The notes: generated from the sequence alone by a model not told the origin. DNA of 64,000 nt from Yponomeuta sedellus (GCA_934045075.1 OW203732.1:20439889-20503888), one strand, 5' to 3'; shown: positions 1 to 9,975, numbered from the stretch's first letter. A program made the numbers and translations.

Positions 1-393
1 ATGTTAGTTATTAGCGTTATTTTTATTAAATCTAGGTCTCTTCTTGTTTGAACCTGTTATAATAGATATAATTATAAGCAAAGTTGGATTTTATGTGGCG
101 GTCAAATAAATATTTTTTTTTCATTTTCAATAGTAAAAACCAAGACCCACAAACTTCACTTACGTGAGTAGTCACGCGGTGAGCAATTTGTCGCCAAACG
201 CGACACACCCCCAACAACCTTTGTCTCATGCGGTTATCTGCGCACTGACTTAATTTTTATTTCTAATACAAGAAGGCGAGGGACGGGGGGCCAGCTACAC
301 GGACGCTTACCCTTGACAAATGCATAATGTACAAAATAAAACGAAAATTGTGCCGCGGGCGGCAAAATGCTCATAGCGCGAGCACTCGGGGGT
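1..393. other. Unassigned sequence
   Basis: No gene, tRNA-like head or inverted repeat is visible. The left part is AT-rich. From about 260 it becomes GC-richer with CpG-bearing stretches. Short open frames here show no recognisable motif. Confidence 0.4.
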
Positions 394-535
394 TAATACA
401 ATAAATACAGAGATAACATCCAAGACCCGAGACGAACTAGAAAAGTTCGTTTCCTAGTTTGACCCGGCCGGGGATCGAACCCGAGACCTTCGGTTTTACA
501 GTCAGCATGCCAAACCGCTGCGCCACCGAGGCCAC
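394..535 (-). repeat. SINE-T1, tRNA-derived, 3'-truncated copy
   Basis: On the minus strand a tRNA-like head (A box TGGCGCAGCGG, B box GGTTCGATCCC) is followed by the family body with GTCTCGGGTCTTGGATGTTA. The same order recurs at 1966, 16055, 27582, 34389 and 36216. It is a Pol III SINE, not a tRNA gene: the head is fused to a long body and is multicopy. Confidence 0.85.
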
Positions 536-777
536 CAAATATAAATGTACTTTCAATTCTGTCCAAACTAGAGCACTAAGCTCGCCCAGTCCGTGGCCCC
601 ATTCCCTCGTCAATCAAACATCGACGGCCTAATCCTGTTTCCCGGCGCAGCATACCGCAGGATTGACAGACGTGTCAAGATGTGGCATTGTTATCTTAAA
701 ATAACAGTGTAGACCTGTGTGGCAATGACTCGACCTAACTCGCCAAGTTCTATTGGAAAGATTCATCATTTTTAAAT

Positions 778-830
778 TCTAATTCAAATAAATTTATTTC
801 AACGTAAAGAATTTACATTCCATACAAGCC
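778..830 (-). repeat. Non-LTR element 3' end, family G
   Basis: This is the reverse complement of the segment at 53195-53275 (shared GAATGTAAATTCTTTACGTT followed by an AATAAATTTATTTGAATT-like tail). It looks like the short 3' end of a LINE. A weaker relative lies at about 18605-18655. Confidence 0.55.
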
Positions 831-904
831 TATAATTATTTTGTCCTGGTAGGGCTTCTCTCAGATAAAGGCTTAATTATCACGCATGCCCGCGTACATA
901 TTTA

Positions 905-1099
905 CAGTCTGTTAGCATTTAAAATATACCTTGGCTACTATCGGATAACTGCAATAAGGTAAGTTTTATTCTGTATTGATATTTATAACTTTACAAAGTT
1001 TTATACAGAGCAGGAAGTAGTATTACACTCGGGTGCCTTCGGAAGCGAATCCAACTCTAGAGCCCGAGGTACGAGTATATTCTAAAAGCTAACAGACTG
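905..1099. mobile_element. TA-flanked MITE, Tc1/mariner type
   Basis: Terminal inverted repeats start CAGTCTGTTAGC and extend about 25 bp with few mismatches. TA stands directly outside both ends (903-904 and 1100-1101), the expected target duplication for Tc1/mariner elements. No coding capacity. A diverged copy lies at about 38764-39237. Confidence 0.7.
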
Positions 1100-1101
1100 T
1101 A

Positions 1102-1443
1102 TATGCTGTTGGCAATACAGGACAAAGAAATTTGTCAAAAGAAGCTTAATTATTTTCTGGTGTGTACAATAAATAATAGTCTTATCTTATCTTAATTAGC
1201 TAGCTCAGATATCGAGATTTTTTTTCTTTGGGTTATAGCTAATGGACCCGATTGAATAGCAGCGTTGATAATTGATCTCTCGGGTACAACATTATGCTGA
1301 ATCGGCCCCATTTTGGGGATTCCATACTTAAAGTTTTCCGATATTCAACTTTTTCATTTATTGTTAACTATATATTGTTTGTTTTTGTGTTATTTCTATA
1401 ACTTGCTTTTTAGCTAATATTGTGTTTTCTTTTGAGTTGTATT
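1102..1443. other. Mostly unassigned; contains a Jockey-like tail
   Basis: A short LINE 3' tail (GTACAATAAATAATAGTCTTATCTTATC) ends near 1195; it matches the tail at 54190-54230. The rest has no recognisable gene or repeat. Confidence 0.4.
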
Positions 1444-1656
1444 TTGCTGTGTGATTTTATGTTTTGGTTACCCGCGTTTTATCGATTTTCCCATGGAAAT
1501 AAGAAATTTTTCCGCAGTGAAACGTAGCCTTTGTGTTAATCCAGGGAGTCAGCTAACTTCATACCAAATTTTATTAAAATCGCTCGGGCCGTTTAGACGT
1601 GCAGAAGTAACAAACATACACACTCACAAACTTTCGCTTTTATAATATTAGTAGTG
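1444..1656 (+). repeat. RTE-type LINE 3' end
   Basis: The string from GAAACGTAGCCTTTGTGTTAATCC through GTAACAAACATACACACTCAC to TTTATAATATTAGTAG matches the copy at 49420-49606 along its length. This phrase order is characteristic of the 3' end of RTE-clade LINEs in Lepidoptera (family knowledge). The 64-residue open frame inside is incidental. Confidence 0.65.
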
Positions 1657-1700
1657 TAATGTTATGTGATAATACAACACTCTAATAATATTTCTCAGAT

Positions 1701-1882
1701 TAGCATTGAAATGTGAAGATTACTTCGCTGAATTCCGCCAAAAGTCTCACAAGCAACATGCGGTTAGATAATGCACCGCCCTCCCTCCCACTTTTTCAAG
1801 CAAAAAAAGCTCTTGAAAAATTGGGAGGGAGGATGAGATTTTTGGCGGAATTTAGCAAAGTCATTTTTACATTTTAATGCTA
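1701..1882. mobile_element. Foldback MITE, family M1
   Basis: The arms TAGCATTGAAATGTGAAGATTACTT and GAATTCCGCCAAAA reappear inverted at the right end, and the central CCCTCCCTCCCA block is mirrored too. The left arm carries about 24 bp more than the right. A second copy near 5196 is interrupted by a SINE-T2 pair. Confidence 0.65.
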
Positions 1883-1965
1883 TTATAGATTTCCGCAAAG
1901 TAACGCCTGATTCCATCCAACTTCTCCGATTGTTTTAAAACAAAATCCACAATAATATATACGAA

Positions 1966-2163
1966 TAATAATAAATAATAAATATTCATGGATATATTAA
2001 ACAAATTTCGTTAGCCCTATACTAAGTACAACTAAATGACTTGTGCTAACTCGACGATAGATTTAATACAATAAATACATAGATAACATCCAAGACCCAA
2101 GACAAACTAGAAAAGTTCGTTTCCTAGTTTGACCCGGCCGGGGATCGAACCCGAGACCTTCGA
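1966..2163 (-). repeat. SINE-T1 copy, truncated in the tRNA head
   Basis: The minus strand shows the body and the 3' tail (GGGCTAACGA, then TCCATGAATATTTATTATT). The head is cut just inside the B box at 2163, so the A box is absent. Confidence 0.8.
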
Positions 2164-2710
2164 CAATAACACCAATTTTACTCGTGATTTTTTTGTGCTT
2201 TAAACGTACATTAATTGTTGCGTTGTCAATGATCTTTGTCTTTGTCTTAGATCAGTGGCATGGCATTTAAGATCCTAGACTTCTTCGCAGAAATATTTCC
2301 GACGTAGGCAACGCGACTGCCGGATCGGGACTTTACCTGTGCCCGGGGCAGTTTGTAGACCGATCCCGGTTGCTATGGCAACCTAAGCTTCCTTTGATGT
2401 ACTGCGATATTGGCATGTGGTCAAAGGTATACCTGTGTTTGCTCCAAAGGTCTATATATTATAAATATCGATTACTATTATTATACAATATTTTGTTACA
2501 GATGCATCCATGTTATGTTAATATTTATGTAAATGACCGGTGGGTAACGGTGAAAGATTTACAGAGTTAGTTAGATCCTATTCGATTGCACTTACAGATC
2601 TACATAGCCTATAAATATAACCTTTTCTGACATTTACTTCATACCTACATAAATTTATTTCTTATACAATCTCTGACTTTACAAAATTATTTATTATTAT
2701 TTTATGATTA
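2164..2710. other. Unassigned sequence
   Basis: No repeat family or gene recognised. An open frame of 66 codons at 2370-2570 has no known motif and no splice context. Confidence 0.35.
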
Positions 2711-2766
2711 TTAATACAAATGGCTAACAAACCACTATGCTTTAATTTGTTAGCCATTTGTATTAA
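2711..2766. repeat. Perfect 21-bp hairpin
   Basis: The arm TTAATACAAATGGCTAACAAA (2711-2731) is perfectly repeated in inverse at 2746-2766 around a 14-nt loop. Either a very short palindromic element or a small-RNA type hairpin; the perfect pairing favours the former. Confidence 0.6.
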
Positions 2767-2800
2767 CTTCGACTGTATCGAAGTTTGACAAATGAGGATT

Positions 2801-3061
2801 CTTCTTCTTCAGGCTATACTAGTCCACTGCTGGACATAGCCCTCCCCTAATGAGAGCCATAGCGCAAGGTTGTGCCATCATTGGGGGGTAATGCCCATAA
2901 TCCCCACGCTGGGCATGCGGGTTGGGGATCGCAGTTTGGTGGAATTGTACTGCAGGGGGCGCTGCTGCCCACTCCCCAGTTTGTGTCCCTTAGTCGCCTT
3001 TTACGACACCGGCGGGAAGAATTTGGGTTGGTGCTATTCTCTAAGCCGACACCACACAGCC
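2801..3061 (-). mobile_element. LINE-D/SINE-like unit with target duplication
   Basis: On the minus strand the unit runs from GTGTCGGCCTAGAG through GTCGTAAAAGGCGACTAAGG and CCCCAACCCGCATGCCCA to a 3' end CAGCAGTGGACTAGTATAGCC plus (GAA)n. It is flanked by the 9-bp duplication ATGAGGATT (2792-2800, 3062-3070). Other copies are at 4688, 21282, 35333, 44972 and 60092. Confidence 0.8.
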
Positions 3062-3257
3062 ATGAGGATTATGTAAGTACATTATTATCATTATTAATAT
3101 TATAAGTGCAAATACTCACGACATTTTATTTTAACTATTTCATTACTCAATCAATTTGTTTCATTATTTACCCACTTTTGACATGATCACACCAATTTAA
3201 GATCCTAGAATCGTACAATTAATCTTATGCTGAAATGAACATTGTAATTTATTTAAA

Positions 3258-3890
3258 CATACATAACCTCACGCCTGTATCCCAGAGGGGTAGGCAGAGA
3301 CCAGGGACTGCCACTTGCCAGCATCCTGACAGATCACCTTCGCTTCATAAACGTTCATAAGCCGGGTACTTTTTATCTTTCCCTTTGCTAATACATCCCC
3401 TATTTGGTCGATGTAAGTCTGTCTGGGACGTTCCTTCCCCTCACATTCGCAATATATATTTGTTTCGTCAATCTTTCTTCCTTCATCCTCTCCACATGTC
3501 CAAACCAACGCAACATTCCTTTCTCAATTCTAGTCACTACATCCTCTTTCAGTCCACAACGTTCTCTAATCAGACTATTGCGTATCCTGTCATTCAAAGT
3601 AACACTACACATACTTCTCAAGGACCTCATTTCAACTGCATTAATTCTACTTTCTTGCTTCTTTTGCCACACCCAAGTCTCGCTACCATACATAAGTGTT
3701 GGGACCAGCACGCCCCTATGAATAGCCAATCTAGCTCTTTTGGAGATGTTACGGCTGCACACAATGGAGTGCAAGGCACCGTTTACACAATTTCCCGCTT
3801 TTACTCTTCTTTCTTCACCTTCACACTTTCCATCCCTCGTAAACAGACTCCCCAAATAGACAAATTCTTTTACTTGTTCCACATTGTATT
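3258..3890 (-). pseudogene. LINE-L ORF2 C-terminus and 3' end
   Basis: The minus-strand frame encodes the C-terminal part of a non-LTR retrotransposon protein with PTLMYGSETW, then LRSMCSVTLNDRIR, GLKEDVVTRIEKGMLRWFGH and KQIYIANV. It then shifts frame and ends in the family 3' UTR (CTGGGATACAGGCGTGAGG) and a (TATG)-type tail at 3258. No catalytic reverse transcriptase core is present, so the copy is 5'-truncated. The parallel copy at 55404 is the most complete. Clade not assigned; the YGSETW phrase is shared by several LINE clades. Confidence 0.8.
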
Positions 3891-3955
3891 TAATAAATAT
3901 ATATTATATAAATTTATACAATTTTGATTGACAATTCGTTTTTTCACTTAATTAT

Positions 3956-4135
3956 TTAATAGATAGATAGAATATTCTTTATTGCATGTACACCAAGGAT
4001 TACATAAGAGACTTATAAAATAACAGTACAGTACGAGTGGCGGCCTTATTACTAAAAGTTATTTCTTCCAGACAACCATTGACGGAAAAGAAGAAACTGA
4101 AACTGAAATACGGGTAGTCGGCGCAACTAAACAAT
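3956..4135 (-). repeat. Jockey-like LINE 3' UTR
   Basis: The reverse complement ends with the family signature GTCTGGAAGAAAT, AATAAGGCCGCCACT and CAATAAAGAATATTCTATCTATC. Shared with 7010, 8812, 25949 and 54080. Confidence 0.7.
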
Positions 4136-4499
4136 ATTAGATAACATATTATTTTTTAATAATACATTGCATGTAACCCATATATATGAGTAGATATAGC
4201 TCTTCGAGCCCAGCACGCCGCCTTTAGTGTACCTGGTATTGGCATAATACCAGCGCTGGAGTAGCTCGCTTCTTCAGCACATGCTGGGTCAGTACCATTT
4301 TGCACTTGCCACACCCACCCACAGAAATGATGTCTCATGTCTTTCGTTATGATGCAGGTTCATGCCGTATCTTACATCCTTGCATGTTGGAATGTTAGAT
4401 TTATTAATATTGATGTGTAATTGTGTCTACTCTGCTTATGCTGTTTTTTTTTGTACTTTTATGAATGAGTGTGGAAGTGTAAATAAATAATTTATCTAT

Positions 4500-4680
4500 C
4501 TAATTAATCTAAAGAAAAACATCGTGACGAAACCTCAATATCTGAGGTATTCAAATACCTCATAGCGTAAAATTGCCAATCCGTGGTGGGCACGCATGGT
4601 ATTTAAGCTCATACTCTCTCTCTCTCACTCTCTCTTTCTCTCTCTGAGAGAAGGCCCGGGCCCTGCATTGGGACGATTAT
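4500..4680 (+). repeat. Bm1-like SINE body with TC microsatellite
   Basis: Body motifs AAAACATCGTGACGAAACCT, AAATTGCCAATCCGTGGTGG and CCCTGCATTGGGAC are those of the Bm1-like family. A (TC)n run at about 4612-4642 lies inside. The tRNA head is missing, so this copy is 5'-truncated. Confidence 0.7.
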
Positions 4681-4687
4681 AGAATCA

Positions 4688-4944
4688 TCTTCGTTGTCGT
4701 CAGGCTATACTAGTCCACTGCTGGACCTAGCCCTCTCCTAAAGAGTGGCACGTTGTGCTATCATAGGGGGTAATGCCCAAAATCCCCACGCTGGGCATGC
4801 GGGTTGGGGATCGCAGTTCGGAGGAATTGTACTGCAGGGGGCGCTGCTGCCCATCTCCCGGTCTTTGTCCCTTAGTCGCCTTTTACGATACCCGCGGGAA
4901 GAATTGGGTCGGTGGTATTCTCTAGGCCGACACCACACAGCAGA
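4688..4944 (-). mobile_element. LINE-D unit
   Basis: Full-length copy by comparison with 2801, starting GTGTGGTGTCGGCC on the minus strand and ending TAGCCTGACGACAACG. It adjoins the Bm1-like tail at 4680. Confidence 0.8.
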
Positions 4945-4984
4945 TTATTGAATACATGAAAAAATTTCAACTTTTATTTTATTT

Positions 4985-5045
4985 TTTTTATGTAGCCTCC
5001 ATAACATGGGTGTCCCACTGAAGGGCAAAGGCCTCACGCTTTTAG
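4985..5045 (-). repeat. Bm1-like SINE 3' end fragment
   Basis: The reverse complement gives GCCTTTGCCCTTCAGTGGGACACC and GGAGGCTACATAAAA, the 3' end of the Bm1-like family. Confidence 0.5.
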
Positions 5046-5195
5046 ATCAAGTCTTTGGTCATTTGCAACTCATTTTTTTTAATACCAAATTTCAGAATCT
5101 ATCAATATCGGTAAATTAATATAATAAGTCGTTATTCAACACATAAGAATATCCATTTTATGTAATGTGTCGGTGGTGGTGTCTCCGTGTCTTGC

Positions 5196-5296
5196 TTCTG
5201 CTGGAAAAAGTGGGAGGAAGGCGGTGCATTAACTATCCGCATGGTGCTTGTAGTCTTTTGGCGGAATTTCGCAAAGTAATTTTTCACATTTTTAAA
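5196..5296. mobile_element. Foldback MITE M1, second copy (left part)
   Basis: Shares GGAAAAAGTGGGAGG, TTTGGCGGAATTTCGCAAAGT and CACATTTTT with the copy at 1701. The remainder (GGAACGCCTGAATCCATG) resumes at about 5610, so a SINE-T2 pair sits inside this element. Confidence 0.55.
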
Positions 5297-5575
5297 AAAC
5301 CTATTTAGAGTAGAGGCTAAAAATTCCACCCGTGCCGGGATTTGAACCCGCGATCTCTGGCTATCCGTGCCAGCGCTCTTTCCAACTGAGCTTTTCGCTG
5401 CGAAAATTTTCGAAATTTTCGAAATTTCGCTGATCCCGGTGAGTCGCCCATTAGCTCAGTTGGAAAGAGGGCTGGCACGGATAGCCAGAGTTCAAATACC
5501 GGCTTGGGTGGAATTTTTTAGCCTCTAAATAGGTTTTTTAAAATTGTCTTTAGCACGGGTGCATTAAAAATAATA
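5297..5575. repeat. Two SINE-T2 copies in head-to-head inversion
   Basis: A minus-strand T2 copy (5297-5400) and a plus-strand T2 copy (5450-5575) are joined by a short AT-rich palindrome (GAAAATTTTCGAAATTTTCG). Each has A box TAGCTCAGTTGG or its remnant and a B box-like GTTCAAAT. Together they can fold into a long hairpin. Confidence 0.75.
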
Positions 5576-5639
5576 TAATTATTCATATTTTATTGCTATA
5601 AAGGAGTTCATAGGAACGCCTGAATCCATGTAAAAATTT

Positions 5640-6125
5640 TTTTAAACTTGCTTCTAAAGTTATTGTTCTAATTTTAAAGGTTTTATTTGGAGACAAATGG
5701 CCAGCCAAAGCTTAAGAAGTAACATGTATAATGGACAACACACCAAAATCTCATTTCTTTGCAGTATGACTGTGTATATCTCGTTTCTTTGCAATATTAC
5801 TGTAAAAGCAAATTACTACGTTATATTTACAAAGTCAGTTAAAGGGAAACCCAATAATATCAAAACGCGACGCCAAAAGCAAAGTCACACTTTTCCGCCC
5901 AATGAAATTAAACCGTAAAAATAAATGAGCGATAAAAATTATCAAGCGTCCAAATAAAAAGGAGGTGTCAAAATTGCTCGCGGCCCCTTGCAATCCCAGA
6001 CAAATTACAAGCTTTCCGCAGCTCTTAACCGCTTTGAAATAGGGGCTAGATTTCAAACGGGTTAGTTAGTAGATCGAGTCAGGTGCGCAGAATTGAAAGA
6101 TATGCAAGGTCCACTTATACGTCTT
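5640..6125. other. Unassigned sequence
   Basis: No gene or repeat family recognised. Two opposite-strand frames of 73 codons overlap here with no known motif. Confidence 0.35.
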
Positions 6126-6130
6126 ACATA

Positions 6131-6490
6131 CATCATCAACCCATTATTTCCCCACTGAGGGGCACGGGTCTCTCCCCTAAGAAAGGTATAGGCCATACTC
6201 CACCACGGGGGCCAAATCCGGATTGATCGAGGCTTGCAAGACCAGTGGCTGGTCTCACTGTCAGAAGTTTTCAAGCCGCCCTGAGGCCCCTGACCTGGCT
6301 TAACGACTGCCATCTATCGACGGCAGCCGTCATCAACTGCTTAACGTGCCTGGCGAAGCACGGAACCGCTCGGAAAAATTCTACTAGCGTTAGTCATAGA
6401 CGGTCTCCCATCCATGCACTGAACGCGCCCTAACTTGCTTAACCTTCATGATCGTTTACGATCACGAAGATAGCCGGGTCTACGAGCGTT
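6131..6490 (-). repeat. 5S-SINE, diverged subfamily 2
   Basis: On the minus strand the head carries GGTTAAGCAAGTTAGGGCGCG and a GGATGGGAGACCG-like promoter element corresponding to the internal control region of 5S rRNA. The body then runs to GTGGAGTATGGCCT and CCCCTCAGTGGGG. It shares subfamily traits (TAAGAAAGGTATAGGCC) with 19915 and 51045. Confidence 0.8.
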
Positions 6491-6687
6491 ACGAGGTCCA
6501 CTTGCCTTTAACATTTTGGCTAAAATTTTAACTATCATAGAATAAAAGCATTAAACCAGAGAACGACTTACTTCAATAGTGACATAAATTTTGGCGTCGT
6601 ACTACTATCAATATCGACTACATAATATAGCCTGAAGAAGAATACTATCACATTTAAGAAAATTATATACAAAAAATTTTAAAATAA

Positions 6688-6905
6688 CCTCACGTCTTTT
6701 TTAATAACCTATCCTATATACCTATCACGTCTGTAAGACAGAGGGAAAGACAGACACCGGACATAAGCTGAGGCCCCTATCCCAGAGGGGTAGGTTACGA
6801 CCAGGGACACTTGCCGCGATCCTGATAGAGATCACCTTTGCTTCATGAACATTTATTAGTGCATGCACGCACGCTGGTTTCCTTAATACATCCCCTATTT
6901 GGTCG
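6688..6905 (-). repeat. LINE-L 3' end, degraded
   Basis: The antisense strings CCTATCCCAGAGGGGTAGG, CACTTGCCGCGATCCTGA and ACATCCCCTATTTGGTCGA match the LINE-L 3' terminus at 3258 and 55404. Confidence 0.65.
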
Positions 6906-7009
6906 AATAAAGTGTTAATGATTGAATCTATGAAGTGTTAAATTTGTACACGTGGCTTCAGTCTGGTGTATTTTCATGTTTGTGACGTCCTTGCTTGGTT
7001 ACCATAGAC

Positions 7010-7150
7010 ATATAGATAGATAGAGAACACTTTATTAAAAATGGAAATTACACAGATATTTCTTAACGTAAGAGTACAGACGGCGGCCTTATCACTAAAA
7101 GTGATCTCTTTCAGACAACCTTTGGATGAACTGGACTAATACATTAGAGA
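7010..7150 (-). repeat. Jockey-like LINE 3' UTR
   Basis: ACACTTTATT, GGCGGCCTTATCACTAAAAG and TTTCAGACAACC align with the family copy at 8812. No coding sequence remains. Confidence 0.65.
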
Positions 7151-7377
7151 AGGAAGTAGATATACAAAAAAACGTAGAAAACTATAATTTCAGAGGTACC
7201 TATATAAATACATGCCTAAATAACAGTTTGAATAAATAAAATTATCAACAGATACATACACATAATTATTGGTATAAACGTACGAACGACCGAAGGACGA
7301 ACAAACAACTTCATAATCATTATTGCACCCCATATTTTAACAAGTTCTTTTAATAGTTTGTTCACGATTGTATTTAT

Positions 7378-7556
7378 TTTTCATGCACTAACCCGTGCTA
7401 ATACAGAGAATGTTGTAAAGAGGTTCGAAATTTCACTGATGCCGGTGAGTCGCCCATTAGCTCAGTTGGAAAGAGCGCTGGCACGGATAGACAGAGGTCG
7501 CGGGTTCGAATCCCGGCATGGGTGGAATTTTTAGCCTCTAAATAGGTTTTTTAAAA
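7378..7556 (+). repeat. SINE-T2 copy with tRNA-like head
   Basis: TAGCTCAGTTGG (A box) and GGTTCGAATCC (B box) lie within a tRNA-like fold. They are preceded by GTTCGAAATTTCACTGATGCC and followed by AGCCTCTAAATAGGTTTTTT. The anticodon-stem equivalent CTGGC/GACAG is mismatched, so it is not a functional tRNA. Confidence 0.85.
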
Positions 7557-7794
7557 GTTTGTTCACGTTCAAGGAGACAGTAGCTAAATTAATCATAGTA
7601 CATGTGGCGAGCACATGTCTGCGCGAGCACCATAAGCTCCAACATTCCTGCATCGCGCAATCAAAGTGTTTCACATGATATAGGCCCGAATAACAATAGT
7701 TGAACGGGCCGTCCCCAGGCATACAACCTGCCCGGCTGGAAATTTCCTATTATAGTGGAAGAGCACGAGCACCAGCTGTTCCCTAATGTACATT

Positions 7795-7945
7795 ATTTAT
7801 TATTTTAATTCTTTATTGCACTAACTACATGAGTAAATGTACAAGGGCTTGCCTAATGCAAGAAGCATTCTCTTCCAACAAACTTTTGGTGTTTGAGAGA
7901 CTGGCATAGGGTAGTGCAGGAAAAGAAAAAGTGCAGGTGGAATAC
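7795..7945 (-). repeat. LINE 3' UTR fragment, Jockey/CR1-like
   Basis: TTCTTTATTGCACTAACTAC and GCAAGAAGCATTCTCTTCCA resemble the antisense 3' ends of Jockey-like families elsewhere in the window, but the interior differs. A related subfamily is likely. Confidence 0.45.
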
Positions 7946-8094
7946 AGTAATAAACTTACATAAACGTAGGTAGATACATTAACTTAAACCTACAGGGGAA
8001 AGGGAGGGGGGGGTCTGAATAATAAAAATTATGATAAACCTACACGAACAATAATACATATATAAATTAATATAATAATTACATGGTACTTAGC

Positions 8095-8384
8095 AATTTT
8101 AATTTCCATACTTGTCGCTAGATGGCGCTTCCTCGATGCCATAGAAATATGAGTTTACGTTAACGCGATCGAGTAGTTAAAAAACCGCACTAAGCACTCT
8201 GAGCAAACTGCAATGTATTAATTCATCGTAAAATAACCTCACGTCTGAATCACAGAGCTTTTATGATCTGGCTATCCCGAGTGCTTAGTGCGAGTTTTTA
8301 ACTACTCGATAGCGTTAACGTAAACTCATATTTCTATGGCATCGAGGAAGCGCCATCTAGCGACAAGTATGGAAATTAAAATTT
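8095..8384. mobile_element. Long-arm foldback element
   Basis: Arms of about 105 bp (8095-8200 and 8280-8384) are nearly perfect inverted copies around a 79-bp loop; key blocks are TCGCTAGATGGCGCTTCC and its inverse GGAAGCGCCATCTAGCGA. A third piece of the inner arm (CGCACTAAGCACTC) recurs at 8523. No coding sequence and no clear target duplication. Confidence 0.8.
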
Positions 8385-8811
8385 CTGAAAGCGATTTGTA
8401 ATGGTTTACGTTGAGAAGTGAATACGTTTACCAGCCAAAACACGAATAAGCGCGAGTAAACTTACTCATACTCAATGCTCGATTAATGCGGTAGTAAAGT
8501 TATTCGATTGGATCTGTCAAACTCGCACTAAGCACTCAGCAATATTAGACTGAACTTTCTTCACGATTCAACTCTGATGCGGGGTGGCCAGCGCATATTT
8601 CTTCGGCCGGGACCGCATGACAGGCGATTCAATTATCTCGCGTAACGAACTGAATTTTCAGTCACCACTCGACCTCGGCACGCTGAATACGAAAATAAGA
8701 GTGTCAAGTCTGTTAGATAACTGGATCTTACTCCGTGATTCGGAGTCGAACGTCGATAGACACTTGCTATAACGTCGTAGATATTGCAAAATCAAACACG
8801 TCAAAAAAAAT
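8385..8811. other. Unassigned sequence beside foldback element
   Basis: Contains CGCACTAAGCACTCAGC at 8523, matching the foldback arm, and a 62-codon frame at 8584 without known motif. Nothing else recognised. Confidence 0.35.
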
Positions 8812-8975
8812 ATATAAGATAAGAATATTCTTTATTGTACACTGGAAAACAACAAGTACAAAATAATTACAATGTACATAGTAAAATTGGCGGCCTTATT
8901 GCTGAAAGCGATTTCTTCCAGACAACCTTACGATGAAAAGTTGCTGAAGGAAATTAGAAAGACGGGTAGCCAGTG
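8812..8975 (-). repeat. Jockey-like LINE 3' UTR
   Basis: Antisense AAGAATATTCTTTATTGTACA, GGCGGCCTTATTGCTGAAAG and TTCTTCCAGACAACCTTACG define the family. The copy at 54080 gives the same order in sense. Confidence 0.75.
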
Positions 8976-9239
8976 CCACTATAAGTTTTTTCATCAAATT
9001 CGTATGAAAAAAATACAAACTAGAAAGATATCAAGACATCATAATTCATACCGAATCAGGCTGAGGTTGATTGTCTTACACTCACATTCAGAATCAAATT
9101 TTCCTTCAATTTAATCAATCATTTTTTTTATGGCTAGTAGTGGATTTGTAAATGGCATGTTATAACATCTTATGAAGTTAGTCTTTTTTATATAAACAGT
9201 GTTGTCGTTAGTTGAGATACCTAAAACTGAACTACACCA

Positions 9240-9428
9240 TCCATATCAACCCTAGTATGTCCCCACTGCTGGGGCACGGGTCTCTTCCTGCTTCGCAGAA
9301 AGGTTAGGCTATACTCAACCACGGGGGCCAAGTCCGGGTTGTGGAGGATTGTAAAACAGTGGCGGGTCTTACTGTCAGAAGTAATCAAGCCGCCCATAAG
9401 GCCTCTGACATGGCTTAACGACTGCCAT
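9240..9428 (-). repeat. 5S-SINE, 5'-truncated
   Basis: Only the 3' body is present (CCCCACTGCTGGGGCACGGG, GGGGGCCAAGTCCGGGTTG, CTTAACGACTGCCATTATA, all antisense). The 5S-like head is missing, as expected for incomplete reverse transcription from the 3' end. Confidence 0.85.
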
Positions 9429-9439
9429 TATACATAATA

Positions 9440-9640
9440 CATAACATAACACACAACACCATCATTTATCTTGGTACCAAACTAGGATACCCTTAGCTAC
9501 AATAACCAGACAAGGACATCACAAACCTCAAAATACACCCAAAATGAAGCCATTTGCACAAATCAATTGCGGCCTGCAGAAAAAATCGAACCCACATCCT
9601 CTGTTATAGCAGGCAAGGGTGTTAACCGCCAGACTAACGA
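9440..9640 (-). repeat. SINE-T3, diverged
   Basis: GGATACCCTTAGCTACAATA and CAAGGACATCACAAACCTCAA recall the antisense T3 body at 12640, and a weak tRNA-like head (TCGAACCCACATCC) follows. Strongly diverged. Confidence 0.4.
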
Positions 9641-9975
9641 AGCAGCCGAATAGTCGAATATTTCGAATATTTGGTTGCAAAATAGCTAAAATTGAAGAAG
9701 AAAAAGCATCCAATCTAAATGAAAACGAATCGCATCTCGAAGCTGCGGATGGCATCCAGTTATTTCAATTAGAATAATTGGAGTCGCATCAGCGGCGTTC
9801 CATTTATTTACGGAATTTTGTTTATTTTCGCTCCCTTTATTAAAACGGAAAATATCTGCAGATTTATGACGTCAGCTATTCAAAAAGCGAGGATTCGTCG
9901 AATAATTCATTTTGCTGCATGGCGTGGAGTCATTTGTTGTAATTTTCTAGATTCCTAAAAGGCTTTACTTTTAAC
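9641..9975. other. Unassigned AT-rich sequence
   Basis: No repeat or gene recognised. Confidence 0.3.

Noticed and set aside
3385..3927. 180-codon + strand frame at 3385 and similar at 37264 and 55559
   Set aside because: Antisense shadow of the LINE-L ORF2 C-terminus (YGSETW, LRWFGHVERMK on the other strand).
7440..7530. Functional tRNA gene
   Set aside because: A and B boxes are good, but the same head sits in a multicopy SINE body, the anticodon stem is mismatched, and copies differ.
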